Positions 1 to 5,901 are shown, counted from the first letter of the stretch. The stretch is 11,040 nucleotides of DNA from Gammaproteobacteria bacterium (GCA_020047885.1 JAIFNF010000293.1:1-11040); one strand, 5' to 3'. Notes: a model not told the origin generated them from the letters alone. Made by a program: numbers and translations.

Positions 1-2
1 AT

Positions 3-76
3 TAGCCACGGAAAAACACGGAAAAACACGGAAAATTTTTTCTTTTTCTGTGTCATTCCGTGTTTTTCCGTGGCTA
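3..76. repeat. Long palindromic dispersed repeat, copy 1 (CACGGAAAAA family)
   Basis: Positions 3-23 and 56-76 are perfect 21-bp inverse complements, so the element can fold into a long hairpin. The left arm is built from a 10-bp unit, CACGGAAAAA, starting at 7, 17 and 27. The right arm has the complementary TTTTTCCGTG pattern. The A/T-rich centre at 32-48 forms the loop. A second copy lies at 4233-4299, so this is a dispersed repeat and not a one-off palindrome. No coding sequence overlaps it. It could act as a bidirectional terminator, because T runs lie near the stem, or simply be a REP/MITE-like parasite. The sequence does not decide between these. Confidence 0.85.
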
Positions 77-141
77 GAATTCTCACGTTTGATTCGAGTG
101 GGAAGCCAGGTTGGTATCCTCTTTTCGGGGAATCACCTTAA

Positions 142-169
142 CCTTTAGCCTTTAGCCTTTAGCCTTTAC
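142..169 (+). repeat. CCTTTAG heptamer tandem array
   Basis: Three perfect tandem copies of the 7-bp unit CCTTTAG (142-148, 149-155, 156-162) are followed by a one-mismatch copy CCTTTAC (163-169). Degenerate CCTCCAGCCTT and CAACCTT follow, up to about 187. The array sits 30 bases upstream of the GNAT-nitrilase start codon, within the presumed leader. A different heptamer array occurs at 8176-8224, so heptamer arrays recur in this genome. The function is unknown; arrays of this kind can change copy number by slippage. Confidence 0.8.
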
Positions 170-198
170 CCTCCAGCCTTCAACCTTGAATTTTAATC

Positions 199-1746
199 AT
201 GGCCGAACGAACGTCCGAACATCCCATTCAGCACCGATTGAAACTGCGTAATCTACGCCTCGCCGACTATGGCGACATTCAGGAGATCATGGAAAAGGTC
301 TACCACAACATGGACGGTGCCTGGAGCCGCGACCAGTTCGCTTCGCAAATCGCCCGCTTCCCGGAAGGGCAGATTTGCATTGAGGACAATGACAAGGTCG
401 TAGCGGCGGTGTTGAGCCTGATTGTCGATTACGGCCGTTACGGCGACCGGCATACCTACTGGCAAATTATCGGCGACGGCTATCTGACCACGCACGATCC
501 CAACGGCGACACCCTCTATGGCGTGGACATCTTTGTCCATCCGGACTATCGGGACATGCGTCTGGGTCGGCGGCTGTATGACGCCCGCAAGGAGTTGTGT
601 GAGAAGCTGAATTTGCGGGCGATCATTGTCGGCGGGCGCATTCCCGGTTACGGCAAACACGCCCATAACATCACGCCCCAGCAGTATGTGGAGCAGGTGC
701 GCGCCAAGGAATTGGTGGATCCCATTCTGACCTTTCAGTTGGCAAATGATTTTCACGTCCGCCGCATCGTCACCGGCTATCTGCCCGATGATACGGAATC
801 GAAAGCGTTCGCGGTTTTGCTGGAATGGCTGAACATCTATTACGAAGACAAGGAAGTGCTGATTGGCGGGCGCAAATCCGTGGTGCGCGTCGGTGCGGTA
901 CAGTGGCAGATGCGCCAAACGTCATCGATAGAAGATATGCTGCAACAAGTCGAATATTTCGTGGATGCCGTGGCTGGTTATCAAACCGACATTGTGCTGT
1001 TCCCGGAATTTTTCAATGGGCCGCTGATGGCCGGTTTCAATCAGCGTAATACCGCCGAGGCCGTCCGGCAATTGGCGGAATTTACTGACCCGTTGCGTGA
1101 AGCGATTGTGCAGATGGCGGTGGCTTATAATGTCAACATTATCGCGGGCAGTATGCCGCAGTATCACGATGGGGTGCTGTATAACGCCGCGTATCTGTGC
1201 CGCCGCGATGGCACTTGGGATACCCAATCCAAGCTGCATATCACCCCGGATGAGCGTTCTTATTGGGGCTTGCAGGGTGGCGATTCGCTACAGGTCTTTG
1301 AACTGGATGTCGGCAAAATCGGCATTCTGATTTGCTACGATGTCGAATTCCCGGAATTGCCCCGGTTGTTGGCGGATCAGGGGATGCAGATTCTGTTCGT
1401 ACCTTTCTGGACGGACACCAAGAACGCCTATTTGCGGGTGCGGCGCTGCGCTCAGGCGCGCGCGATTGAAAATGAATGTTATGTGGTGATTTCCGGCAGC
1501 GTGGGTAATTTGCCGAAAGTGGAAAATATGGATATGCAATACGCTCAGGCGGCAGTATTTACGCCCTCCGACTTTGCCTTTCCCCACGATGCCATTGCTG
1601 CTGAAGCGACGCCAAATACCGAGATGACCCTGATCGTCGATCTGGATCTGGACAATATCAAGGAACTGCGCATGCACGGCAGTGTGCGCAATTTCCGCGA
1701 CCGACGGTTGGATTTATATAAAATCGCCTGGACTGGACGGGGGTAA
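199..1746 (+). CDS. GNAT acetyltransferase / carbon-nitrogen hydrolase (nitrilase) fusion protein
   Basis: A 515-residue two-domain protein. Residues 15-225 are a GNAT-type N-acetyltransferase domain, with an acetyl-CoA-loop-like segment [13 protein letters not shown] at 118-130. Residues 228-510 are a carbon-nitrogen hydrolase domain. The nitrilase triad is visible: Glu270 in LFPEFF, Lys345 in SKLHITPDE and Cys379 in [10 protein letters not shown]. This fusion is a known family whose substrate is, to my knowledge, not established. The hydrolase half should cleave an amide or nitrile bond, and the GNAT half may acylate an amine. The protein has no signal peptide or membrane segment and should be cytoplasmic. 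The ATG at 199 lacks a clear Shine-Dalgarno, but conserved sequence starts by residue 15, so the start cannot lie far downstream. dapF follows after 8 bases, suggesting cotranscription. Both catalytic domains look intact. Confidence 0.9.
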   Translation: MAERTSEHPIQHRLKLRNLRLADYGDIQEIMEKVYHNMDGAWSRDQFASQIARFPEGQICIEDNDKVVAAVLSLIVDYGRYGDRHTYWQIIGDGYLTTHDPNGDTLYGVDIFVHPDYRDMRLGRRLYDARKELCEKLNLRAIIVGGRIPGYGKHAHNITPQQYVEQVRAKELVDPILTFQLANDFHVRRIVTGYLPDDTESKAFAVLLEWLNIYYEDKEVLIGGRKSVVRVGAVQWQMRQTSSIEDMLQQVEYFVDAVAGYQTDIVLFPEFFNGPLMAGFNQRNTAEAVRQLAEFTDPLREAIVQMAVAYNVNIIAGSMPQYHDGVLYNAAYLCRRDGTWDTQSKLHITPDERSYWGLQGGDSLQVFELDVGKIGILICYDVEFPELPRLLADQGMQILFVPFWTDTKNAYLRVRRCAQARAIENECYVVISGSVGNLPKVENMDMQYAQAAVFTPSDFAFPHDAIAAEATPNTEMTLIVDLDLDNIKELRMHGSVRNFRDRRLDLYKIAWTGRG

Positions 1747-1754
1747 CCGGACGC

Positions 1755-2585
1755 ATGAACATTCAATTCACTAAAATGCATGGACTCGGTAACGATTTCG
1801 TGGTCATTAACGGCATCAGCCAACCGGTCACGCTCGATCCGGCGCAGATTCGGCAGTTGGCAGACCGCCGTCTGGGCATTGGTTGTGACCAGGTGTTAGT
1901 GGTCGAAGCCGCGAAACAAACGGACGTCGATTTTCGTTACCGCATTTTCAACGCCGATGGCGGCGAGGTCGAACAGTGCGGCAATGGCGCCCGCTGCTTC
2001 GCCCGCTTCGTCCGCGACCAGGGTTTAACCGACAAGGATGATTTGTGTGTGGAAACTCTGGCCGGTCGGCTGCGCTTGCAAATCAGGCCGGATGGGCAGG
2101 TCGCGGTGGATATGGGTCAGCCGCGCCTGGAACCGAAGGACATTCCCTTCTTTGCCGATGAACGCGCCTCACGCTATTTGATCGCCGCCGATGGCACGGA
2201 CATGGAAATCGGCGTGGTGTCCATGGGCAATCCGCACGCGGTGCTCAAGGTAGACGATGTTGACCGGGCACCGGTGGCTCATCTGGGGCCGTTGCTGGAA
2301 CGGCATGGCCGCTTTCCCAAACGCACCAATGTCGGTTTCATGCAGATCGTTGCCCCGGATCACATTCGGTTACGGGTCTTTGAACGCGGCACCGGCGAAA
2401 CTATGGCCTGTGGAACTGGCGCTTGTGCGGCAGTCGTGGTCGGCCGATTGTGGGGAAAATTATGGCCGACGGTTCGGGTGGAACTGCCCGGCGGCGAATT
2501 GAGCGTTTATTGGGCCGGTGAAGGGGAGTCTGTCGTCATGACCGGGCCGGCCGTGAAGGTCTTTGAAGGATGGATTGCGCCGTGA
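1755..2585 (+). CDS. dapF: Diaminopimelate epimerase
   Basis: DapF interconverts LL- and meso-diaminopimelate in the cytoplasm, the penultimate step to lysine and the source of meso-DAP for peptidoglycan. The 276-residue length is typical. The N-terminal [14 protein letters not shown] block is diagnostic. The two active-site cysteines that act as acid and base are present: Cys75 in EQCGNGARC and Cys219 in MACGTGACA, one in each of the two pseudo-symmetric lobes. SMGNPH (156-161) and FERGTGET (209-216) are further family signatures. The gene follows the GNAT-nitrilase gene by 8 bases, and its TGA stop overlaps the DUF484 gene. This fits the usual gammaproteobacterial dapF-DUF484 pairing. I see no defect. 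Confidence 0.98.
   Translation: MNIQFTKMHGLGNDFVVINGISQPVTLDPAQIRQLADRRLGIGCDQVLVVEAAKQTDVDFRYRIFNADGGEVEQCGNGARCFARFVRDQGLTDKDDLCVETLAGRLRLQIRPDGQVAVDMGQPRLEPKDIPFFADERASRYLIAADGTDMEIGVVSMGNPHAVLKVDDVDRAPVAHLGPLLERHGRFPKRTNVGFMQIVAPDHIRLRVFERGTGETMACGTGACAAVVVGRLWGKLWPTVRVELPGGELSVYWAGEGESVVMTGPAVKVFEGWIAP
2566..2584 (+). promoter_or_regulatory. Ribosome binding site and GTGA overlap deciding the DUF484 start
   Basis: AAGGA at 2566-2570 is followed 11 bases later by GTG (2582-2584), which overlaps the dapF stop TGA (2583-2585). The alternative ATG at 2570-2572 overlaps the Shine-Dalgarno itself. The arrangement favours reinitiation at the GTG after dapF translation ends. Confidence 0.5.
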
Positions 2586-3328
2586 ATGAGGTATGGGAAG
2601 CGCCGGAAATTCCAGACGACCCGGAGATTGAGGCGGAAGTCGTGGCCTTTCTGCGCGAACATCCCGAATTTTTCACGGTTCATCCGGAACTGGCGGAAAG
2701 CCTGCGCATTCCCCATCCCTGCCGCCCGGCCGTGTCGCTGCTGGAATATCAGAACCGGTTACTGCGGGAGCGGAGTCAGCGCTTGCATGACAAGCTCATG
2801 GAACTGGTCGATATCGCCCGCGACAATGACCGCTTGGCCGAACGGGTGCAGCGGCTGGCGCTGGGTCTGCTGAATGCCCGGGGTGGGCTGGATGAATTGT
2901 TGCACGGCGTCAAGGCGATTTTACGCGACGAGTTCAACGCCGATTGCGTCGCGCTGTGTCTGGCGGTTCCGCCCAGCGTGGGGTTGAGCGCCGTTGAAGA
3001 ATTTCTGCGCCCGGACGTGGTGGTGCTGTTTGAAGCGGTCTTTCGCGCCGGCCGTCCCCAGTGTGGCCGATTGAGTCTGGAGCAGGCTAACGCCCTGTTC
3101 AGCGATAGCGCCTGTGATGCTGCCTCAGCCGCGTTAATCCCGCTCGATGGCGAAATCTGGCGCGGTTTGCTCGCAGTAGGCAGCAGTGACCCTGACCGCT
3201 TTCATGCTGGCGTCGGCACCCTGTTTCTGGAACGGGTCGGCGAACTGGTCAGACAGGCGTTGCAGACGCGGTTGCTGGCTGAGGGATGGCGGGCAAGGTC
3301 TGATCCACCTTCGGCCAGAGGTGGATGA
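2570..3328 (+). CDS. DUF484 family protein (GAF-like)
   Basis: 252 residues from the ATG at 2570. The N-terminus carries the DUF484 signature: [15 protein letters not shown], then SLRIPHP and [14 protein letters not shown], followed by a helical, coiled-coil-prone stretch (about residues 60-105). The remainder is compatible with a GAF-like fold. The protein is cytosolic and the family has no firm function. It is typically encoded between dapF and xerC. The start is uncertain: the ATG at 2570 has AAGG directly against it, leaving no spacing. A GTG at 2582 is in frame, shares bases with the dapF stop (GTGA) and lies 11 bases after AAGGA (2566-2570). The GTG start, giving 248 residues, may therefore be the real, translationally coupled one. 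The gene after it is not xerC. Confidence 0.9.
   Translation: MDCAVNEVWEAPEIPDDPEIEAEVVAFLREHPEFFTVHPELAESLRIPHPCRPAVSLLEYQNRLLRERSQRLHDKLMELVDIARDNDRLAERVQRLALGLLNARGGLDELLHGVKAILRDEFNADCVALCLAVPPSVGLSAVEEFLRPDVVVLFEAVFRAGRPQCGRLSLEQANALFSDSACDAASAALIPLDGEIWRGLLAVGSSDPDRFHAGVGTLFLERVGELVRQALQTRLLAEGWRARSDPPSARGG
3303..3326. repeat. Perfect 8-bp inverted repeat at the 3' end of the DUF484 gene
   Basis: ATCCACCT (3303-3310) and AGGTGGAT (3319-3326) are perfect inverse complements around an 8-base loop. The hairpin covers the last codons of the DUF484 gene and reaches its stop. No T run follows, so it is not a canonical intrinsic terminator. It may still slow or protect transcripts between the convergent DUF484 and toxin-antitoxin units. 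Confidence 0.5.
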
Positions 3329-3450
3329 TGGCCAAAATTCTCAACCTGCCCAACTGGGTGCGGGAGATGCTGAGTCATCAGGTTGCCCGGCGCGGATCAA
3401 GCGGCCGCCTTAAATGTGAAATCCACATGCACCGCGTCATACGGGAATAA
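3328..3450 (+). other. Possible 40-residue ORF or gene remnant overlapping the DUF484 stop
   Basis: An ATG at 3328 overlaps the DUF484 stop in the pattern TGATG, and 40 codons follow before TAA at 3448. The product starts [18 protein letters not shown]. The overlap looks like normal operon coupling, but the 3' half lies antisense to the end of tumA. This may be the 5' stub of a gene cut off when the toxin-antitoxin segment arrived. I do not recognise the family, and its N-terminus does not resemble XerC. It could equally be chance. Confidence 0.2.
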
Positions 3451-3741
3451 CAGCTTACCGTCAGGCGTCTTGTCAATAACTCCGCAAAGCAGCAGGACTT
3501 GCAGGTCAGTATGGACAGCCTTTACATCGCGTCTGACTCTCCGCGCCAGTTCACGCACCCCGACAGGTTCCGCCCCGGTCATTGATTTAAGGATGGCCCA
3601 GCGATTAGGGGTCAATGTTGCCCATAAATCCTCATGACTGGGAAAGCTGATAAAGCAACCCTGTGGCTCCCCGCAAAACGCTGCCTTCATTCGCTGTTTT
3701 GTTGCCTCTATTCCGGCAACTTCAATCGTGACCGTTTTCAT
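3397..3741 (-). CDS. tumA: TumA-type antitoxin, winged-helix DNA-binding protein
   Basis: 114 residues from the ATG at 3741. A longer reading from 3867 is possible but would overlap the toxin gene; the chosen start has TGAGGA just upstream. Residues 41-110 form a winged helix-turn-helix: TPNRWAILKSMTG, then ELARRVRRDVKAVHTDLQVLLLCGVI (about 64-89), then a beta wing KTPDGKLLFPYDAVHVDF. This is the helix-turn-helix antitoxin type that accompanies TumE-family (DUF6516) toxins. It should neutralise the toxin and repress the operon by binding upstream of it. The gene starts 7 bases after the toxin stop, giving toxin-first order. Assignment rests on the HTH pattern plus the neighbour, so the general type is surer than the exact family name. 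Confidence 0.75.
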   Translation of the reverse strand: MKTVTIEVAGIEATKQRMKAAFCGEPQGCFISFPSHEDLWATLTPNRWAILKSMTGAEPVGVRELARRVRRDVKAVHTDLQVLLLCGVIDKTPDGKLLFPYDAVHVDFTFKAAA

Positions 3742-3751
3742 GAATTCCTCA
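3742..3751 (-). promoter_or_regulatory. Shine-Dalgarno of tumA, overlapping the tumE stop
   Basis: On the minus strand, TGAGGAATTC precedes the ATG. The TGA is the toxin stop, and the GAGGA that shares its bases is the antitoxin ribosome binding site, 5 bases from the start. This fixes the antitoxin start at 3741 and implies translational coupling. Confidence 0.7.
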
Positions 3752-4024
3752 CCATTGGGCAACGTCGGCCCAAAAATCATCAACCAATTGATCAAGCGTC
3801 GTGAAGCAGTAGGGAACCTGTTGCTCGCCAAGATGTTTGTGATCACCCTTGCCGGATTCGTTGTCATAGCGCATCACACAGACCCCATCTACCGCCAAAG
3901 CCAAGCGATATTTGAAGGAATGTATGCTGCTCGGCACAGGCGCGCGAACCTGCCAAATCACGATGTCAGCAAAGGAATGTCTGCTCAGTTTGACACGGGA
4001 TTTCTGGAGGAGATCGGCTTTCAT
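3749..4024 (-). CDS. tumE: TumE-family toxin (DUF6516)
   Basis: 91 residues, normal for the family. The family signature is visible: residues 22-42 (VIWQVRAPVPSSIHSFKYRLA), then MRYDNESGKGDHKHLGE (51-67) and the closing TLDQLVDDFWADV (77-89). The DNExGKGDHxHLG core, rich in Asp, His and Lys, is probably the active region. TumE proteins form type II toxin-antitoxin pairs with a helix-turn-helix partner; I do not assign a biochemical target. The ATG at 4024 has no Shine-Dalgarno, and a promoter candidate lies immediately upstream, so the message may be leaderless. The operon sits convergent to the DUF484 gene and next to repeat-rich DNA, consistent with horizontal acquisition. The reading frame is intact. 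Confidence 0.8.
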   Translation of the reverse strand: MKADLLQKSRVKLSRHSFADIVIWQVRAPVPSSIHSFKYRLALAVDGVCVMRYDNESGKGDHKHLGEQQVPYCFTTLDQLVDDFWADVAQW

Positions 4025-4058
4025 GTTGTTACGATAACAACACTTGGTATGTTGTCAA
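4025..4058 (-). promoter_or_regulatory. Promoter/operator candidate of the tumE-tumA operon
   Basis: On the minus strand there is a perfect -35 box TTGACA (4058-4053), a 16-base spacer and TATCGT (4036-4031) as a -10-like hexamer. This would start RNA close to the tumE ATG. The same segment carries a perfect palindrome with 7-bp arms, GTTGTTA CGA TAACAAC (4025-4041), and a further GTTGT half-site at 4051-4055. That half-site forms a second inverted repeat, ACAACA (4037-4042) with TGTTGT (4050-4055). Three half-sites covering the promoter are what autorepression by the antitoxin would need. Confidence 0.6.
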
Positions 4059-4094
4059 TATACTGCCCACCGTCATAACTTGACCTTATTAAAC

Positions 4095-4112
4095 CGCCAA
4101 GGTCGCCAAGCA
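4095..4112. repeat. 9-bp tandem CGCCAAGG(T)
   Basis: Two adjacent units, CGCCAAGGT (4095-4103) and CGCCAAGCA (4104-4112), lie in the non-coding DNA beyond the toxin promoter. They sit 15 bases from another two-unit repeat (4128-4147). Short motifs of this kind look like fragments of larger dispersed repeats. Confidence 0.45.
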
Positions 4113-4127
4113 TCTTCGCTGGTTTTG

Positions 4128-4147
4128 ATCTGCGTTCATCTGCGGAT
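4128..4147. repeat. 10-bp tandem ATCTGCG(TTC/GAT)
   Basis: ATCTGCGTTC (4128-4137) is followed directly by ATCTGCGGAT (4138-4147). With its 10-bp period and non-coding location it resembles the CACGGAAAAA repeat in style but not in sequence. Confidence 0.45.
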
Positions 4148-4190
4148 CACCATGTTCAGTTTATGGCAGTGCCAAGTATAGAAAAAGCAC

Positions 4191-4370
4191 TTAGGCAACT
4201 CGCAAAAAATAGTCCCATACCTTTCCAAACCTAGCCACGGAAAAACACGGAAAAACACGGAAGATTCTTTTTTCCGTGCCTTCCGTGTCTTTCCGTGGCG
4301 CGATCCTCATCCGCGGTCAAAGCGATGATCCCAGCAGATCACTGGAGGATTTTTATTGCGAGTTGCCTTA
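4191..4370. mobile_element. MITE-like element with 12-bp terminal inverted repeats and TTA flanks
   Basis: GGCAACTCGCAA (4194-4205) and TTGCGAGTTGCC (4356-4367) are perfect inverse complements and bound 174 bp. Each end is directly flanked by TTA (4191-4193 and 4368-4370), which looks like a 3-bp target duplication. There is no open reading frame of note inside, so this would be a non-autonomous element. A 3-bp TNA-type duplication is known for some IS5-group elements, but I cannot assign the family from the ends. The second CACGGAAAAA palindrome (4233-4299) is nested inside. The alternative is a coincidental inverted repeat, which a perfect 12-bp match plus flanks makes less likely. Confidence 0.5.
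4233..4299. repeat. Long palindromic dispersed repeat, copy 2 (CACGGAAAAA family)
   Basis: TAGCCACGGAAAAACACGG begins here exactly as in copy 1 (3-76). The right arm (4272-4299) is an imperfect inverse complement of the left: GCCACGGAAA, then one substitution (A to G), then ACACGGAA, then a GG with a 1-base deletion, then CACGGAA. The arms can still form about 28 bp of hairpin. The two copies share the left arm almost perfectly and differ in loop and right arm. The whole unit lies within the MITE-like element at 4191-4370. Confidence 0.8.
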
Positions 4371-4459
4371 ACCTGGTGGATACCGCTGCGCTCGATCAGC
4401 ATACTGGCACAGCATATCCGAATTAATTCAGTAAGTTAAGGTGGGTAATGATTCCTCTA
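4371..4459. other. Non-coding stretch between the MITE-like element and the engB stop
   Basis: No gene, RNA or clear terminator is visible. The only structure is the 10-bp palindrome GAATTAATTC (4420-4429), which lacks the GC stem and T run of an intrinsic terminator for engB. A TAA-rich stretch follows. Confidence 0.5.
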
Positions 4460-5110
4460 TCACCCAGCCTCAAACCCCAGCCATGCATCCAGCCGTTGAT
4501 GGGCTTCCGCGACGCCTTGGCCGGTTGGCGCGGAAAAGAGCTGAGCGCTCGCTTGCGGGTAGTCGCTGCGCAACGCTTTTTGCAACTGCTGCAATGCCGT
4601 ACTGGCCGCGCCCCGACTGAGCTTGTCGGCCTTGGTCAACAGGATATGCGCCGTGAGTTGCCGGGCGGTGCAGCAGTCGAGCATCCGCCGATCCAGATCA
4701 GTCAACGGGTGGCGAATATCCATCATCATCATCAGGCCACACAGCGCCTGTCGCTCACGCAAGTAGCGCTCCAGCAATGCCCCCCAGTGGCGGCGAATGG
4801 CCTCGGGCACCTTGGCGTAACCGTAACCGGGCAAATCCACCAGATAACGCGCTGCGTCCACCTGGAAAAAGTTGATCATCTGGGTGCGGCCTGGCGTCTT
4901 GCTAACCCGGGCTAACTGGCGCTGGCTGGTCAGCAGGTTCAGGGCGCTGGATTTGCCGGCATTGGAGCGCCCGGCAAAGGCAATTTCCTGACCCGTATCC
5001 GGCGGCAACTGCTCGAACGCATTGACGCTGTTGAAGAAATGAACCGCTTGATAGCGGCTGGCGGCTTGGGTCATGGTGGTAAAGGGAGTAGATTTATCAG
5101 GGTTTTTCAT
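4460..5110 (-). CDS. engB: Ribosome biogenesis GTP-binding protein EngB/YsxC/YihA
   Basis: 216 residues of a TrmE-Era-EngA-EngB-Septin type GTPase needed for large-subunit ribosome assembly in the cytoplasm. The motifs are intact: G1 GRSNAGKSS (47-55), switch I with the conserved Thr in KTPGRTQMINFF (71-82), G3 DLPGYGYAKVP (92-102), G4 TKAD (159-162) and a G5-like LFSAPTGQG near the C-terminus. The start is not certain. The ATG at 5110 lacks a good Shine-Dalgarno, and an in-frame ATG at 5074 (residue 13) lacks one too, while conserved sequence begins around AVHFFNSV (22-29). The gene is divergent from cytochrome c4, an adjacency also seen in Pseudomonas. There is no recognisable terminator downstream. 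Confidence 0.96.
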   Translation of the reverse strand: MKNPDKSTPFTTMTQAASRYQAVHFFNSVNAFEQLPPDTGQEIAFAGRSNAGKSSALNLLTSQRQLARVSKTPGRTQMINFFQVDAARYLVDLPGYGYAKVPEAIRRHWGALLERYLRERQALCGLMMMMDIRHPLTDLDRRMLDCCTARQLTAHILLTKADKLSRGAASTALQQLQKALRSDYPQASAQLFSAPTGQGVAEAHQRLDAWLGFEAG

Positions 5111-5138
5111 TGAACTTGAAAGCCGAAACTGGTATATA
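5110..5138 (+). promoter_or_regulatory. Promoter candidate for cytochrome c4
   Basis: TTGAAC (5110-5115) and TATATA (5133-5138) are separated by 17 bases, a good sigma-70 layout with 4/6 matches in each box. It overlaps the first base of the divergent engB reading frame. Transcription would begin near 5145, giving a leader of about 150 bases that contains the structured element at 5157-5213. Confidence 0.45.
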
Positions 5139-5156
5139 AAAGCGTCGTTTGCGCCG

Positions 5157-5213
5157 GGCGGATCGAACTCATATCTCTAGGATTCCGCCTCGACCCAGCG
5201 AGGCTCATCCGCC
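5157..5213 (+). other. Structured leader candidate upstream of cytochrome c4
   Basis: GGCGGAT (5157-5163) pairs perfectly with ATCCGCC (5207-5213). Inside, GCCTCG (5187-5192) pairs perfectly with CGAGGC (5199-5204) around the loop ACCCAG. This gives a closed two-stem structure in the 5' leader. I tested it as a tRNA on both strands: the outer 7-bp stem resembles an acceptor stem, but the 57-base span is too short and no T-arm pairing forms. There is no T run after the stem, so it is not a terminator. It may be a regulatory leader, an RNA-stability element or an old tRNA-like remnant. Confidence 0.35.
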
Positions 5214-5292
5214 GACTTGCGCTACTCTTTAATCTGCGTCGGCGGCAGGTCGCCTGAGCCGAATATCGTCATCGTACAGGAGCCTTTCCAAA

Positions 5293-5901
5293 ATGAAAAA
5301 ACTCGTTGTGATCGCCGCAACATGCGCGCTACTCGGTTCTGCGACCACCGCATGGGCCGCTGGCGACCCCGCCGCCGGTAAAGCCAAGTCTGCAACCTGC
5401 ACGGCCTGCCACAATCCGGACGGCAATAGCACCAATCCTCAATATCCCAAACTGGCCGGGCAGAGCGCTGATTATCTGACCAAGCAATTGATGGAATTCA
5501 AGAGTGGCGCTCGCGTCAACGCCATCATGGTCGGTATGGTCGCACCGCTCAGCCCACAGGACATGGAAGATTTGTCCGCATTCTACGCTTCTCAACAGAT
5601 TGCGCGCAGCGCTGCTGATCCCGCACTGGCACCAGCGGGCGAAGCGGTCTTCCGGGGCGGTAATCTGAACAGTGGCGTGTCGGCCTGTATGGCCTGTCAC
5701 GGGGCAACGGGTGCGGGCAATCCTGCCGCCAAGTTCCCGGCACTGGCCGGCCAACACGCGGATTACATTGAACTCCAGCTCAAGGCTTTCCGCGCCATGG
5801 AACGCGCTAATGATGCCGGTCAGATGATGCGGCAGGTCGCGGCCAAGATCACCGATCAGGAAATCAAGGCCGTCGCGTCCTATGTCCAGGGTCTGCAATA
5901 G
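5293..5901 (+). CDS. Diheme cytochrome c4
   Basis: 202 residues with a Sec signal peptide (MKK, then a hydrophobic core, cleaved near the Ala residues at 20-23) and two class I cytochrome domains. The heme-binding motifs are CTACH (36-40) and CMACH (132-136). Likely axial methionines are near Met79 (NAIMVGM) and Met178/179 (RANDAGQMMR), as usual for c4. The protein works in the periplasm as an electron shuttle, commonly between the bc1 complex and terminal oxidases. AGGAG at 5278-5282, 10 bases upstream, fixes the ATG. The next two genes encode the heme-attachment machinery and this is an obvious client. A strong terminator lies 160 bases downstream, so it may be mostly monocistronic. Confidence 0.93.
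   Translation: MKKLVVIAATCALLGSATTAWAAGDPAAGKAKSATCTACHNPDGNSTNPQYPKLAGQSADYLTKQLMEFKSGARVNAIMVGMVAPLSPQDMEDLSAFYASQQIARSAADPALAPAGEAVFRGGNLNSGVSACMACHGATGAGNPAAKFPALAGQHADYIELQLKAFRAMERANDAGQMMRQVAAKITDQEIKAVASYVQGLQ

Noticed and set aside
3..76. CRISPR array or iteron origin from the repeated CACGGAAAAA units
   Set aside because: Units are contiguous with no spacers of regular length and form one palindrome; there are no cas or rep genes nearby.
253..918. 221-codon minus-strand open frame within the GNAT-nitrilase gene
   Set aside because: It is antisense to a conserved acetyltransferase domain, with no family features of its own.
3741..3867. Longer 156-codon version of the antitoxin
   Set aside because: The extra 42 residues overlap the toxin gene out of frame and lack HTH-family similarity, while the ATG at 3741 has a clear Shine-Dalgarno.
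4420..4429. GAATTAATTC as terminator of engB
   Set aside because: The AT-only stem is too weak and is not followed by a T run on the minus strand.
4448..4915. 155-codon plus-strand open frame opposite engB
   Set aside because: It mirrors the conserved EngB G-domain on the other strand and has no credible protein signature.
5151..5220. tRNA gene upstream of cytochrome c4
   Set aside because: A GTTCGAT-like string and a 7-bp acceptor-like stem occur on the minus strand, but the span is 57 bases, the T-stem does not pair and no anticodon arm fits.
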